64,000 bases of DNA, taken from assembly GCA_003439945.1 (NCBI GenBank), contig QVRM01006121.1:135001-199000 (forward strand). The letters run 5' to 3'. The position numbers were made by a program, and so were the translations under genes. The notes below the pieces were generated by a model that was not told the origin of the DNA, made no database searches, and saw nothing but the letters and a program-made list of their open reading frames with translations. The stretch is from Dermanyssus gallinae. Taxonomy: Eukaryota > Arthropoda > Arachnida > Mesostigmata > Dermanyssidae. Shown piece by piece: positions 1-11,907 of this stretch. Within the stretch, counting starts at the first letter, position 1; each line of letters begins with the position of its first letter.

Positions 1-229
1 GCTAGCCGATATTCATCGCCGGGCTGTGGCCGCAAACAGCGGGGGAGACTGTGTGTCCGAGAAATCAGTGTAGTAAAGTAGAGTGTCTCCCGTTGTGAAG
101 GAGCTCCCGGGAGCGTTTGAGTGATGAGAAGCCCCCGAGACCAGGCAAACACTGCGATTGATTCCGGCCGAACTCGTTGACGAGGTGGTAAGATCTGGTG
201 AGAAGTGATCAGCAGCTCGTGTTACAATG

Positions 230-376
230 TAAATGTTGGCAGTGATGGTGGGAGCCAGCGTTGGAACAGTGTTCGACATTGTGCACGACAAGTTGGGTTA
301 TCTAGGAAGGTGTGTGCGCAGTAGGCAAATCAAAAAAGATCAGCGAGCCGCGAAAGGAACTGCGCATTTAGCATAG
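230..376 (+). pseudogene. mariner-like transposase remnant, upstream piece (helix-turn-helix part)
   Basis: Translation on the plus strand gives a stretch reading VGASVGTVFDIVHDKLGY, which resembles the second helix-turn-helix of mariner-type transposases, where a VGIS.GTV..I.H..LG pattern is usual. A Lys/Arg-rich segment follows and ends at TAG (374-376). Upstream bases are too decayed to follow. The downstream half of the same kind of transposase lies at 1460-1860, so this is probably one old mariner copy split by the LINE inserted at 493-1459. Family assignment is by motif only. Confidence 0.5.
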
Positions 377-492
377 CGGGGCGGCATGCAACACGCGTTG
401 TCACCTTATCCTAAGAAAAAAACTTCAAAGCTGTACCCTCCGCAGGTGAAATTGATCATTGTTGTTTTTTAGACGTTATAGGTTCGATACTT

Positions 493-1459
493 ATTGTATT
501 TCTCGTGCCGACACGCCAGTGTACCGCTCGCGTACGTAAATAGGTTCCCATACCTAGGGCTACTGTTTTCTTATAACGGACGCAGCTTCACCGCACACAT
601 CGCCGAGAGGTGCAGGAAGGCAGTGACCGCCGTATGGGCAATAAAATCGCCGCAGTTATTGTCACTCGGAACCGCCTTGAGACTGTTCGATCTCAAAATA
701 GCCCCGATCGCGTCGTATGGGATACGTGTCATTTGGGAGGACCTCACGGCGCAAAACCTCGAACAGCTTAACCGTGTTAAGGCCTCCTTTCTCAAGAGGG
801 CCCTGGGATTACACATCTCGACCCGGAACCGCCTAGTATATCTCTTAGCAGACACACCGCTGTTCATCGAAGATCTGCGGCACCGCTTCGATCTGTCAAC
901 GACGACGGCTTTCAAGGACAACCTCGAATGCTGGGAGATAAAGTTCGCGGATATCGATGATAAATTCTTCGAAACTGGAGCTATGACACGTAACGAATGG
1001 AGAGGGGCGTATCGTTACAACCGTCACGTCGTAACCCGCTATGCCGTACACGGCTTTCATCATAAACTGTGTATCGTGCGGGACTTCCACGAACCAGATG
1101 AGCATTGCAGGTGCTCCAGATGCGAAGCACACTGTGGAAGATACCACGCCGCTTCCTGTGCTCTGGTCCCTTCCCTAGGTAGCCTGACTGACCCGATCTT
1201 AAAATATTCGCGATGAGCACTTTCTAGTCTATTTTCATATAGGAGAAAATTGGGTTGTAGCCATATAGTCCGTGTAGTATATACTTATATACCGGATGTC
1301 TTGTGGGCTCAACCCCCAATGTGACACGACCATGCCCAATGGTGCAATTTTAGCCGCTATTGTATACAGTGAAGAGATATATATATATATATATATATTT
1401 GTGTTTATACTACCTGGCAAAGGTGAATAAATGGTTGAATTGAATTGTATTTCTCGTGC
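493..1459 (+). mobile_element. 5'-truncated non-LTR retrotransposon (LINE) with 16-bp target-site duplication
   Basis: The 16-mer attgtatttctcgtgc occurs at 493-508 and again at 1444-1459, exactly flanking 935 bp (509-1443). The insert starts abruptly inside a reverse-transcriptase reading frame and ends with gaataaatggttgaattga. This is the expected structure of a LINE copied by target-primed reverse transcription and truncated at its 5' end. The perfect duplication argues that the insertion is much younger than the mariner relic it interrupts. A second member with the same 3' tail and homologous protein lies at 40861-41281. The 3' part contains a (TA)n tract at 1377-1398. Confidence 0.85.
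509..1216 (+). pseudogene. LINE ORF2 C-terminal part (end of reverse transcriptase, thumb and CCHC-like tail)
   Basis: About 235 codons are open up to TGA at 1214-1216. The frame begins with a YLG-type reverse-transcriptase end motif (PYLGLLFSYNG), continues with a thumb-like segment (IASYGIRVIW... then KASFLKRALGL), and ends with a Cys/His cluster CRCSRC.AHC..YH...C. These are usual features of the C-terminal third of LINE ORF2. Endonuclease and the YADD catalytic core are absent, so the copy cannot transpose on its own. The same tail (V.GFHH...C then CRCSRC) is recognisable in the 41-kb copy. It lacks its own start codon. The open frame probably reflects a recent insertion and not a host function. 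Confidence 0.75.
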
Positions 1460-1860
1460 ATGGAATAACCATTCACAATGGCGTGTACTGTGTACAGGCA
1501 CTTCGTAGCCTACACAACTTCATCAAGAGCAAACGGCCTGACTGCTCTCAGAAGGAGTAGTTCTGCTCCACGATAACGCCCGTTCGCGCGTCTTCAGGGT
1601 CACGCAAAGTGTACTGGCCAAATGCAAGTAGAAGCAGCTTGAGCATCCACCCTACGACTTAGCCATGTCGTCTTGCGGTTTCCATCACGTTTGTTTACGA
1701 AAAAAACACTGCAAAGGAAGGCGCCTCAACTCGGACGACAAACTGAAAGGCACAGCGGAGGACTAGCTCTTGCTAGAGCCGCAAGAACTCTGCGAACAAG
1801 ATATAGATAAAAAAAAAATAAGTGTTTTTTTTTCATTCACGAAATAAAGGACGATAAAGC
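1460..1860 (+). pseudogene. mariner-like transposase remnant, downstream piece (catalytic part)
   Basis: The plus-strand translation shows VVLLHDNARSRV, matching the HDNARPH box that holds the second catalytic Asp of mariner transposases. LEHPPYDLA follows, then NSDDKLKGTAED and LEPQELCEQDI, which resemble the family's C-terminal end. The third catalytic Asp (normally in a DFHLF-like box) reads CGFHH, so it is lost, and stop codons interrupt the frame. The bases just before the LINE (about 403-508) and just after it (from 1460) read on as one decayed transposase, supporting a single split element. Confidence 0.6.
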
Positions 1861-2523
1861 GCGACTTGTCGCAGGGGGAAACTGCGCAGTCGCCCCGCTG
1901 TGAATATCGCTGGCTACGCGCCAGGCGTACAGATTATTGATGTGCCACATTCTTGCGAACGCATCTAAACCCAAAAAACCAACGAATTTGGTTGAATGCG
2001 TTGAGAACAACGCAGGCTAAAATCATCGTCATTATCCTTTTTTTGGTTGTTTTTTTTGGTATCCCTTTTTGGTATTAGTCTGTGATTATTCGGCCGCCCT
2101 TAAAAAAAAAGTGTTCAACAAGGTTCGCGTCCACAAGTTGAGCTAGAACCCGCTGATCATAATTCCTGACTATGTCAATTAAAGAAATCACTCAGCTAGT
2201 GAAATAGTGGGATAGTTATATGTAATACAAAGCAGCCCTAGCTGCTTTGGAGCCTAAATTGTGTGCCATCTGTATGCGCTGTTTGTTGTAGTGGCCTGAA
2301 TCGCGTCGAACTAAGAAGGGTGCTTGTAAAATCACCTAATGTGCTGCGTTATTTAATCGAGCATGATTATTTCGTGAAAAGATAATTTTATGTCTCCCAC
2401 ATATGTTGTCTAAAAATTGTGAGAACGTATTTATGATCAAATGACTGCAGCAGTCAACGAACTTGTGGAAAGCGCCGTTTACAGATTGTTAGTCTTGCTA
2501 ACGGGTTTAAGAAGACGGTTTTT

Positions 2524-2526
<3 letters not shown>
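1861..2526. other. AT-rich non-coding DNA with one copy of a 57-bp repeat
   Basis: No gene is seen. The stretch holds poly-T/poly-A runs near 2036-2070 and 2101-2110 and the first copy of the 57-bp repeat. Confidence 0.6.
1982..2038 (+). repeat. 57-bp exact direct repeat, copy 1 (with internal hairpin)
   Basis: Identical over 57 bp to 3390-3446. Inside it, tgcgttg (1997-2003) and caacgca (2008-2014) form a perfect 7-bp stem around an AGAA loop. The flanks of the two copies differ, so only this core is shared. No transposon ends or coding content are recognisable. Confidence 0.9.
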
Positions 2527-2581
<55 letters not shown>

Positions 2582-2582
2582 C
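2527..2582 (+). repeat. (CAA)n microsatellite
   Basis: About 18 uninterrupted CAA units. A reading frame through it would give a polyglutamine run, but the flanking frame shows no coding character, so this is treated as a simple repeat. Confidence 0.95.
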
Positions 2583-5570
2583 TAACGAAACTAGTGGATC
2601 CTTTGTACAGAGTTGGGTGCAGACAGCTGACAAGTCAATATAGGCAAATCATAGTTATCTTATCTATAGTTAAATTACAGATAAGTGAAGCATGAAAGTG
2701 CTATCTAGAATGATACATACGTTCCTAGAATGACTGAGATGAGTGGTAGATGTGCCCAACTTAGTGCCACACCAATAAAAAGGTGGACTTTACCATGCAA
2801 TTTCACTGCAGTGAACACACGTTTAACAATGCAAACATAATAATCCTCTAAACGCCGATTTCGCAATCACGGAAAACACAGTTTCTGTTGACCTTAAATA
2901 AATATAAATGTTAAACAAAGTGACATTAGACATACTTAAGCAGAGATTAATGCATTATTTGCAGACGGATTAATTTGCTACTGTCGCTTTGCCTGTCTGT
3001 GCCAAGTATCAAATCGTTTCCCGTTTCGCTTTCTACAACAGTAGATGGACACCGCCGTAGCACTCGCGTACAGCTTGTTGGCGACAATCCTATATTGTCA
3101 AATCATATATTGTTTTATGAATGTAGATATACGCACAGGATGTATGAAATGACATATATAGAGAGTGCCCTCCTCGACTTAGTTTGTAGGTTTGCAATTT
3201 TTTAAACAACAAAAACTGGGCTATAATGGCCCAATATCGCTCACCATTGTCTATTGAATCATCAGCGTCTTTTAGAAGAAAAAAACGTCCAAGAATGCCT
3301 CTAGTCTAAACTGGTTAACATTAATAACATATTTGTATATAGATTAATAAATCTAACGACGAATACGCCACATAATGCTGGGCAGCACGACGAATTTGGT
3401 TGAATGCGTTGAGAACAACGCAGGCTAAAATCATCGTCATTATCCTCACCATAAAACGCAATGGACGCCTGGATCAAATACTTCAGAAATAACATAACCC
3501 CCCCAAAAATGTAATCGAGTCTTTACAACCTTCAATAATAACAGCGTTGAAGCAACCGTCGTACGCTGGCCCACTGTTAAACATGACTAGAATTTTGGTC
3601 GTTGGTTTGGAAAGCATGTTTGTCGTTGTGGAAAGGAGACGAGGAAAATATAAATATAAGTGCTAAATTGTTCCGATCTTGTTTGACAAGCTAGTCATCT
3701 TCTTAGAAGAAAAATCAATCCACATATGATTCAAAATAATCTACATCCATCAGGGCCTACGTGTTGTACTGTTGGCACACAAGAAAAGCCACACTGCAAA
3801 TTTGCATGCGTTGTCTTCATAAAACGCAGTTGCGTCACCCAGTAAGTCCGTTATGTTAAATTTTAGGTTAGGTTCCGCTATAGCGGCAATATTGTATTTA
3901 ATTTATTTCGTATTTACTGTTGCACCTTCACGAAGCACGACTGTATGCACCCAGCCTAAACTTTTCAGTTAAGCTGACGTTTTCAGTAACGTCACCGATA
4001 CGCACCGCACCGTAAGGCCAGTGCTTTGATTCTCACAAGGTCCGCTACAGTATCTGTCGCTCATGGCAACTGACTTCTAATCGGAGATTTTTACTCGTGA
4101 AAGGCTGCGTTTGAACTTTAACTGTTAATCAATCATTTTAAATCTTGCTGAAATTTTCTGTCCTTGCACTGGCTCAATTGGCTCCCCAATTATGCTCATC
4201 ATTGGGGGCTGTGGCTTCAGCGAACAATGAATTCTCGTCAAAAAGTGTGTATGACTATTTAAGGCGCGACACATTTTTTTTGCTTTTCAAAGCGAGAGCG
4301 GCTGGACTGGATCACTCCAGTTGTTCTCTGTGTTTACGTTTACTGGCCATCGGCCGCAAATTTACAGATTATGGCGCTTGGAATCGTATTGTATATTAGA
4401 CCTAACTGAATACGTATCACTTTAGACAAAACATCTTGCGTACGCCATAATTATCATATTTAGAACCTAGTCAAGTTGGTACTTACTGGTTTATGGAAAC
4501 TGCCGTTGATAATGATGCTTTTGGGCTCAATAAAATAATGTAATCTCTAATTCATCTATTCACAAAGATGCCATTCTAAAGTTTCTAAATCAGGACTACG
4601 ATGTTATAACACATCAACTGTGTGCATGCTGGTCGGCGTTATTCAAAATTTAAAAGTGCAAATTACAGCAAACCTTAATCTTATTCATTTTAATGAGCTA
4701 TAAATAAATAAAAGCAATAAAAATAAATAATATAATTATTATCTCAGATAGAGTATGCCAATGTGCTGTATGGTTCATTTGATATTGGATCTTAGAATTA
4801 AAAAAATCCTTTGTAAGTGACTCCCAAAGTCATCGATCGTACAGCAGCGGCACAATAAATTGTACATTTACCTAACGAATACAAGAAATATATACATCAA
4901 ATTATGTTAGCTATATGTTAACATATTACGGAATGCGCAGCAGCAGAAATCTATATACATATACATACATGAATGTTCTCCAATTTATAGAACAAAAACA
5001 TATATATATATATATATATATATATACTATTAACATGTACGCGTTATGAATATCGTGCTGATTTTTTCCAGAACGATTACATGTTTAAACGTGTTCTACA
5101 GTTCACTTTTCAGTAGGTTCGACTCTGGTTATCGACGCCATTGTGCTACACGCCTCTCTCAGAGCCTATAGTGCATGCCCAGAGAAGTGGTCAAAAACCT
5201 AATGCGACAGTGATGCCGTACTTCCAGGACCCGTGTGGCTCTCATAGGGACATAGGGTGAGATTTACGTATGTATCATACATGCACTCACACCTTCAAGC
5301 CTATCTATACACGGCCCATAGTGTTTTGGCGGCGGATCGCCAGGTAGACAACCACTGCACAGCAGCAGCATCTTCTTGTGAATGTATTTTACACAGTTTT
5401 CACATGCGTGCATATACCTGTATGTATGTCGTGCACATCGGACGCAGCAGCAGCTGAACGTTAGCGTGTATGTATGTATCTAGAATAGATACCATTAAAT
5501 CAATAATAGATTTGCACGTTAACACGTCTATCTCGATTTGATGTGTTAGTAGCCTGTCGATTTGTCACCT
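2583..5570. other. AT-rich intergenic or intronic DNA
   Basis: No coding region can be supported. Short open frames here have no recognisable domain. It contains the second 57-bp repeat, a (TA)n tract at 5000-5027 and scattered AATAAA-like sequence. Confidence 0.6.
3390..3446 (+). repeat. 57-bp exact direct repeat, copy 2
   Basis: Second identical copy of the repeat at 1982-2038, 1408 bp downstream in the same orientation, keeping the 7-bp stem and AGAA loop. Confidence 0.9.
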
Positions 5571-6440
5571 ACCCGTGCAAATAACGAAGGTGTCCAGGCA
5601 CGCTGGTCGGCGAACTACGTGACTCGCGCGGTCGGACGGCTCCTGTCCCCATGCTAGCGTGACTTTCTTCGGCGTGTCGCGGCTTGCGAGTATAAGCCGA
5701 CTATAAGTGTAGATCTGTGTACGCCTACCTGTATATGACATTAGTCTCTAACGGAAGTGTAGTGTTCCCTTATACGAAGTAAGGCAGCAACGCGGCTAGC
5801 ACTCATCTGTCTACCTGTATTACCACACATCCACTGATCGCAGTTGCAACGCTAGCTTTACAGAAGCTTTACAGGGGGCTGGCGTGCGGGCGTACGGCGG
5901 GGTGGTCGGCAGAAGGACAAGACTAGGCGACAAGGAATACAGAACGACCAACAGGAGACGACCAGGAGGAATACGGAACGACGAAGAACAAAGAATAACG
6001 CTTGACAAGCTGGGTTGTTCCCGTTGCGTCGTGCTGTACTACCAAAACACATGAGACACTAGCCCGTGTCGTTTCGCCCAAGACGTGACGAATCGCATGG
6101 ATGCGGCCATAGCTGGTGGTGGTGGTGGTGGCGGTGGTCAAAATCTCCGCCGAAGAGGCTGGAATGACCGCTGCGGGAGGTATCGGCGCGGAGAGAAAAA
6201 ACGAACTCGGGCACTCGAGAGAGCTAACGCCCCCCAGAACACTGGCAATGAGCCGCACAGCTCACAGCAACAACCACATCAGCGGCAACGGCCAAGGCAG
6301 CAGCAACAGACGCGACGGAAACTTTCACAGACACAAGTTACGCATATGAAAGTATGTCGAAAACCTTCCTCCCCGTCTTCTGGCTGTGTGGCCCGTTTGC
6401 GTTTCTCTAGCAATCGTACGAACTTTACTTTAGCGTAGAC
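5571..6440. other. GC-rich island; possible upstream exon or promoter region
   Basis: Base composition changes to GC-rich and CpG-containing. A plus-strand frame from about 6125 to 6347 has C/G-ending codons and lacks stops; it includes MTAAGGIGAER and a Ser/Asn/Gly-rich end. A GTATGT donor-like site lies at 6350. This could be a 5' exon of the gene whose terminal exon is at 9745-9984, or an untranslated or regulatory island. A (GGT)n run near 6116 creates spurious glycine or valine frames. Confidence 0.25.
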
Positions 6441-8204
6441 TATTTTGATTTTTGTCATTCAATTACACATGATTTCACAACGCCGACTTCAGTCGGCTAT
6501 GGCAGAAGGGCGAACCTATTGCCCGCGAGCAGTGAACAAATCAATGACCAACGCAGCGTTTAAATTTCAACCGATCTTCTTCGTAGATGTAAAAACTGTC
6601 ATATACTCTTATCCCCGGGTGTCAGTGCGATTCTGGTTATGCCAGCTATGCCAGAAAACTCCTTGTGATATTTCGCGTTGGGCCCAATTGGCTCTTAAAG
6701 GCGTCCGCTTGAACGATAAAGTTCTGCTCCAGTTAGTGCTATATTTAGCCATGTTGCGATCCTCTTCTGCAAGGCAAGCGGTTGTTCCGACCCAATCCTT
6801 CCGGGTGGTATGACGTTAGTCAGGCCACCCGGTCGCGGTTGGCTGTTTGGTGACAGTCTGACCAGCAAATTAAACAGAAATCGGTTGACTTCCTCGAACG
6901 TACACATATGATACACCGGTCTAGCATAATTTGCAACATCTATGAAGCAACAGGCCCAAACTATCCTACAGTGATTATATGCATGTACACCAAGTTGTCT
7001 CTACAAGTTTCTGCCAAAGCTGTCGCCAACTTTTGACTTGATTCGCGTTAGAGGGTGCCTCCTTTGACATCAGATCTAACCTACAACCTTCAACTTAAAG
7101 CCAGCCTCAATCCGAGCAATTTACTTCGTTGAGTTTTGAAAACACTCGAATGCTGCCTATGCTGTTGATCTAGATGGGCGCTTAGCTTCTTCGTTAATTT
7201 TAATGTTGAGTGCTTACGATTAAACGTCGAATGTGTTGGGGTGCAACCTCGTCCTAAATAACTAGTGTGCCTTTTCATAATTGTTATGCCATTTGTTGGG
7301 AGAGAATTCGTTTAAAACGCTGTCAGTTCTGCGTATTGATGCCCCTGATGATAGGTCTATCAAATCGTAAACCGAGTAAAACCCATAACTGCTTGAGACG
7401 GACGGACTTCAACGCATGAACGCCGATTACGAATAGCCTAATAAGGGTTAACGCAATACTGATTCTAAAACATATACTACTGATTCAGCAAATATATGGG
7501 CGTAAAATGGAATCGTTTCGTCAAGGCAAATTCGTCTCACCTTCACGTCGGACCGTCACCACAGCATGGCATATGCCCAAGGTGGTAGTCAGTCGCCTTT
7601 GCAATTATCACTGTCGAACACACAGCCTCCGGCCTGCTCGCCGCGCCATCACTGGATCGTGCTTAGGCTAAATTTGTAGCAACAACCAGAAGCAAAAAGT
7701 TTGCTTGTCTGCCTAAACCTAAAAATGTCAGCATTAATCGACGTCACCGTTCACACGAGGACGACATGACGGAAATGAGGAAAGGCGTGATCTTCCCTTG
7801 CTTCTTTTTCTTGACCTTCATACCCCCCCCCCCGGTCTTTATATCTCTCTCTTTATATATCTTTCTCTCTCCGTCGCTTCCCTTATTATAGCTTAACTAA
7901 ACATACATCGCCGCTTGTATTCCTATTAGCGGAAACTCGTAGATGCAATAGCGCATCATGTGTGTGTATTAATATGTATCGATACGCTGTCGACCCTTAC
8001 CACTATAATAACGTAGCTAAATGCGTTCAATGGTTTTGTTCTGAGTGTAATGTTTGGCGCAGATGAGAAGGCAGCGAATCTTCTGTTTATATTTGAAACT
8101 AGCTTTAGCAAAAGTTTTAAACTAAACGAATACATAAACGCGGAGGCGAGGCGAGCACTGCTGAGTGTGCAAACGTATTGTAAGTGATTAATAAATCATC
8201 ACAA

Positions 8205-8274
<70 letters not shown>

Positions 8275-9124
8275 TATACAGGATGAGGCGGCCAAAGTGG
8301 CTACTACTCGCTCTGACATAAGATCTCTTAAACTAATGGTACTTTCCTGAAGAAGTATACCTTGACATGCTGTTGCGGAACCACAGTTGAGTTTAGGTTG
8401 CCCTGTCTGAGAAGGCGCACGAGCCCGGTTGGAAAGTATGGGGTGTTGCCAAAATGGGCTCGTGCCCAGGGCTGCAGGCAACTTTTCAGTTCCCATTAGC
8501 AGTAAAGAGGGGCATTTAGTTAGTTTTCCTCAAGAAGTACTTACCACTGTTTTAGGGTAGCGTACTTTTCTCCTTTGCATTAAGTTTACGAACCTGTTGA
8601 AACTTGTAAAGTTTATTATTACCGAGATCACATTGCATCGGACTTCGTCGGATGCTTCCCTTTGAAATTTAAATTTGCGTCGCCAGCTTCCTTGCGCTTC
8701 GTCCCAGCTGATATTGCAACAGACATTTCACTTTCTTTGAGCTTGCTGTTTTGAAGTTGTAGTTCGTTTTACGGCACGCCTGAAGCATGCAAGATAGAAC
8801 ATATAGAATAGAGGAAATGAACACCGCGTTACAAGCACTACGTTTTTCACGACAGGTTTAAACAGTGTAGAAAGCGCGACAATTAGCGCGAGGATTACGA
8901 CCACAGCAGATAAGATCGAAGGCGCGGCAACGAAAATTAATCCAAAAACGGCGTGTGGTCTTGACAGTAGGAATTATCCAGAAGTTGGGAAAGAAGTACG
9001 TGTATTAGCTAACGAAGCAATTTATTAATATATTTAGACGGGGCAGAATCCCGGAGGGTTGGCCAACGAAAGAGTTTCTCGTCTTCCCGGAAGGACGGAG
9101 TAGATAACTACACTTTTAAAAATA
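6441..9124. other. AT-rich non-coding DNA with microsatellites
   Basis: No gene is supported. It contains a C-run followed by CT-rich sequence at about 7825-7875, the (TA)n tract at 8209-8278 and, directly after it, a possible transposon end. Confidence 0.55.
8209..8278. repeat. (TA)n microsatellite
   Basis: About 30 TA units, with CATATATATA variants at the right edge. The sequence that follows begins CAGGATGAGG, similar in position and start to the CAGGGTG ends of the TA-flanked elements elsewhere in this window. No matching right-hand end was found, so a transposon here is only a possibility. Confidence 0.85.
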
Positions 9125-9720
9125 GGTGACCAGTCACCATTACACCTATGACGTATCAAATGTTTATGCAGGTATTTAAGAGTAGAGTACAGAGAGCTCT
9201 AGAGGCAAATGGGAAAATAGGAGAATTGAAGTGCGGATTTAGGAAAGGGTATAGGCAAGATGATTATATTTTTTTGTTAAGTCAGGCTCTGAAAGCATCG
9301 ATATTGCAGTGACAGTGGTTCATGACAGGGTTTTTGGCTTTTAAAAAGCATATGATATGGTGGGCAGAACAAAGTTGTATCCAATTCTGTTGCAGGACGG
9401 TTTTAAAAAACGTTGAGTAGTATTACTAGAATAAATCTATGGGAATAACACGGTTCGAATAATAATAATAATAGCAGCTGGAGAATCTAGAGAGTTTATA
9501 GTCGTTAAGGGGTTCAGGTAAGAATGTCTGTTTTTTTAGTATTTAATGAAATTTGGAAGAAAAGGGAGCTTGTACTACAGGAAAACGAATTGGACTATCT
9601 AAGTTAGCACAAGTATCTTGGAATGACAATGACTACAATGGATGACTTTTTAGAGGACGAATAAATATTGCGGAAGAAGAAGAAGGCTAAAAGAGGAAGC
9701 AATTCAGTAAGGTGTAAGGA
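9125..9720 (+). pseudogene. LINE reverse-transcriptase remnant
   Basis: Plus-strand translation shows reverse-transcriptase motifs in order. RPVTITPMTYQMFMQVFK comes first, then CGFRKGYRQDDYIFLLSQ, then a KAYDMVGRTKLYPILLQDG motif A (preceded by an in-frame stop). GNNTVRI and VVKGFR.ECL (motif B region) follow, and finally KYLGMTM. Stop codons and frameshifts separate the pieces, and the YADD catalytic segment between motif B and KYLG is missing, so a deletion has occurred. The style resembles RTE/CR1-like LINEs, but the clade was not determined. It ends just before the splice acceptor at 9744 and probably sits in that gene's last intron. Confidence 0.75.
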
Positions 9721-9744
9721 CCTCTGGGGGCTTTGCTTTTACAG

Positions 9745-9984
9745 GGTGACTATGGCTTCGGGGACGTGATAACTGGTGCTGCGTCGTCCCCGAGTGGTCC
9801 GCCAGCCAAAGAGTCCGCCGGCTACCGCCAACTGCAGAACGAGCGATTTCTGAGCGCTGCGGCCCGCTTCGCGCTAGCCTGGGCCCTTGCCATCATGATC
9901 TTCATTAGCCTTCAGCTGTGGGACAGATACATGCCGACCTTGCGCCAAAAGCCTACGGCACAACAACGCGCCTTTGTGAGATGA
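9745..9984 (+). CDS. probable terminal coding exon of a membrane protein (function unknown)
   Basis: The acceptor ctttgcttttacag ends at 9744 and is followed by 79 codons to TGA (9982-9984), in frame if the exon is phase 0. Codon third positions are mostly C/G, unlike the AT-rich surroundings. The peptide starts GDYGFGDVITGAASS, is rich in Gly/Ser/Pro at first, and has one strongly hydrophobic stretch FALAWALAIMIFISLQLW, likely a transmembrane helix. A short basic tail ends in AFVR. Upstream exons are not identified; the GC-rich island at 5.6-6.4 kb is one candidate. The family was not recognised. It could be a retained pseudo-exon, but splice signal and codon pattern together favour a real exon. 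Confidence 0.5.
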   Translation, partial: GDYGFGDVITGAASSPSGPPAKESAGYRQLQNERFLSAAARFALAWALAIMIFISLQLWDRYMPTLRQKPTAQQRAFVR

Positions 9985-10594
9985 TTGAACGTCATCGAGC
10001 ACAACAGACTGTTGACTCGTGTCTGTAGTGTGTAGGCAGGATCTTGGTTAGCGCGGTCTCGGCACGTAACCCTGATCATGTAGCCATGTCCACAACAATG
10101 TCAGTTGTATCTCCGGAAAGTTTCAACCTCTTTCCGAGAATATATACATATGTACATACATTGCCTATATTGTACTGTAATTTCATACGTATATCTCAAG
10201 GTCGTTGGCGCTAGTGTGTGGTTCCCGCATATGCCACTACTGAACGCTGTATTGATTTGCTACTAGATATAATCGTCAAAAGAATGTGGAGATCAATATG
10301 TAGACTCGGGTAGAAATAGGCCACAAAAATGGTGAGTCCGATGGAATTTGTATATAGAATACCACTTGTGAGGTAACCTCTGAGAGCCTCGATGTCCATG
10401 TCGAGGGATCTGGCTTCATTTAGACTCTCACGCATTTACTTGTCACACCAGAGAAATAATGTGAGAAAAAAAATCCAAAAGAACACAAAAGGAGTCATTA
10501 ACGAGCCGGGTGGCAGCATCTCCCGATAAGCTCGCCTATAAAGATTGTGAGCATTAAGCCGCTCTACTGCGTAAGCGAGTATTTTTTTGTACAT

Positions 10595-10625
<31 letters not shown>

Positions 10626-11907
10626 GCTTTTTAAGGTAAAGCTTTTAAAAATCAAAGGTTTTTGTATTTTGGAGAAAAATACCAGTACACTTGCATGTCT
10701 GTAGGGGCCGGTGATAAGTCATTACACTTAATTTAAGCAAACTAAACGAAATTTAGAAACTAAACGAATACATACCTCTGCTGAAGAAAGCCTATATAAT
10801 TACAGTACGAGAACGCGATGGCGATAGATGCATTTAGACGATATCGTGCCACAGGCAACTTAGCCCATTACGAGCGTCTAAAATGTGGTTGTCAGAGCGT
10901 TAAAAACATTTAATTGAATGGTACGGTTCATTAGAAATAAGGAACGCGGCTGCTATAGTGATATGATGTGATTCTGAATAATATTTGACCGGCCATGCAA
11001 TAATTTGATAATGATTGCGGCCACGATGAACTCGACAGACTTACTGAAACCCTGGAATGGATGAAAATACATTTTGTAATGATACGTTAATATATAAAGA
11101 TTGTATAGCTCGCCCTATTTCGAACAATCTTTGCGCCATAAATTAACTGCAGGGTCAACGCAGCTCAACTTGGGTCTGTTTTACTAACTGCACTCTAGTA
11201 TAATCTTAATTATATGTTTACATTGCAAGCTGTTTCCAGTGTTCCTTTAGTATAACAACGTCATTGGCATCTTGTGATTGGAACGATCATTTTAATCTGT
11301 GAGATGACTTGTACTCTTATTTTTTTTAAACCTTTTATCTACAAAATCGCGTACATTACATGTGCTTTAAGACATGTATGTAGTACGGCGATCAGTTAAG
11401 CTAGTTGTGAGAGCGCCTACAGAAAAAAAGGCTTACGATTAAGGATGAATGATAGAATACCTTAAAGCATTAATTTTGATTATAATATCGGGTTGCGCCA
11501 ATGAGTGAGGCTCATTAATCGCTTCCCCATTACCTCGTTTCTTGCATGTATTTTAATGGGTAAACATGCACAGTTTCAGAGTTAAATTCATTAGGGTCTG
11601 ACCGCTGCTAGATTTGTCAGAACATATGGTTTTTTTTATCTGTATACTTTGTCTTGGCAGGCATATCGCTGAGAATTCTAGCCCTACCTAGCTCCTCCGG
11701 ATCATTTAATCTTACCTGTGTTTCAATGTCTAGTTACAGGGCGGCGTAAGATGCAAGACTTTGCATTGAAGATATGCCTCGTGACGATTACATATCTGTA
11801 GGGAACGGATAATGGCCTAGAATTGAAAACAACCTTCTTAAAACAAAGTTTTTAGTTATAGGAGTACCAAATTAAAGCTAGGGCCCACGGGACTCTATTT
11901 TGGGGTC
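9985..11907. other. 3' flank and AT-rich intergenic DNA
   Basis: The first few hundred bases are presumably the 3' untranslated region of the upstream gene; an AATATA variant near 10138 is the only poly(A)-signal-like sequence noticed. A (TA)n tract lies at 10595-10622. One member of the dispersed repeat lies at 10801-10907. No gene is seen. Confidence 0.5.
10801..10907 (-). repeat. dispersed repeat family, member 1
   Basis: Read on the minus strand it begins gtttttaacgctctgacaac, then tagacgctcgtaa, gctaagttgc, tgtggcacgatatcgtctaa and atgcatctatcg. The same order of blocks occurs at 34507-34605, and in more diverged form at 22308-22432. No coding content and no clear terminal repeats were found. 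It may be part of a non-autonomous element. Confidence 0.75.

Noticed and set aside
2441..2695. polyglutamine protein
   Set aside because: The polyglutamine comes from the (CAA)n microsatellite; the flanks have no coding signature.
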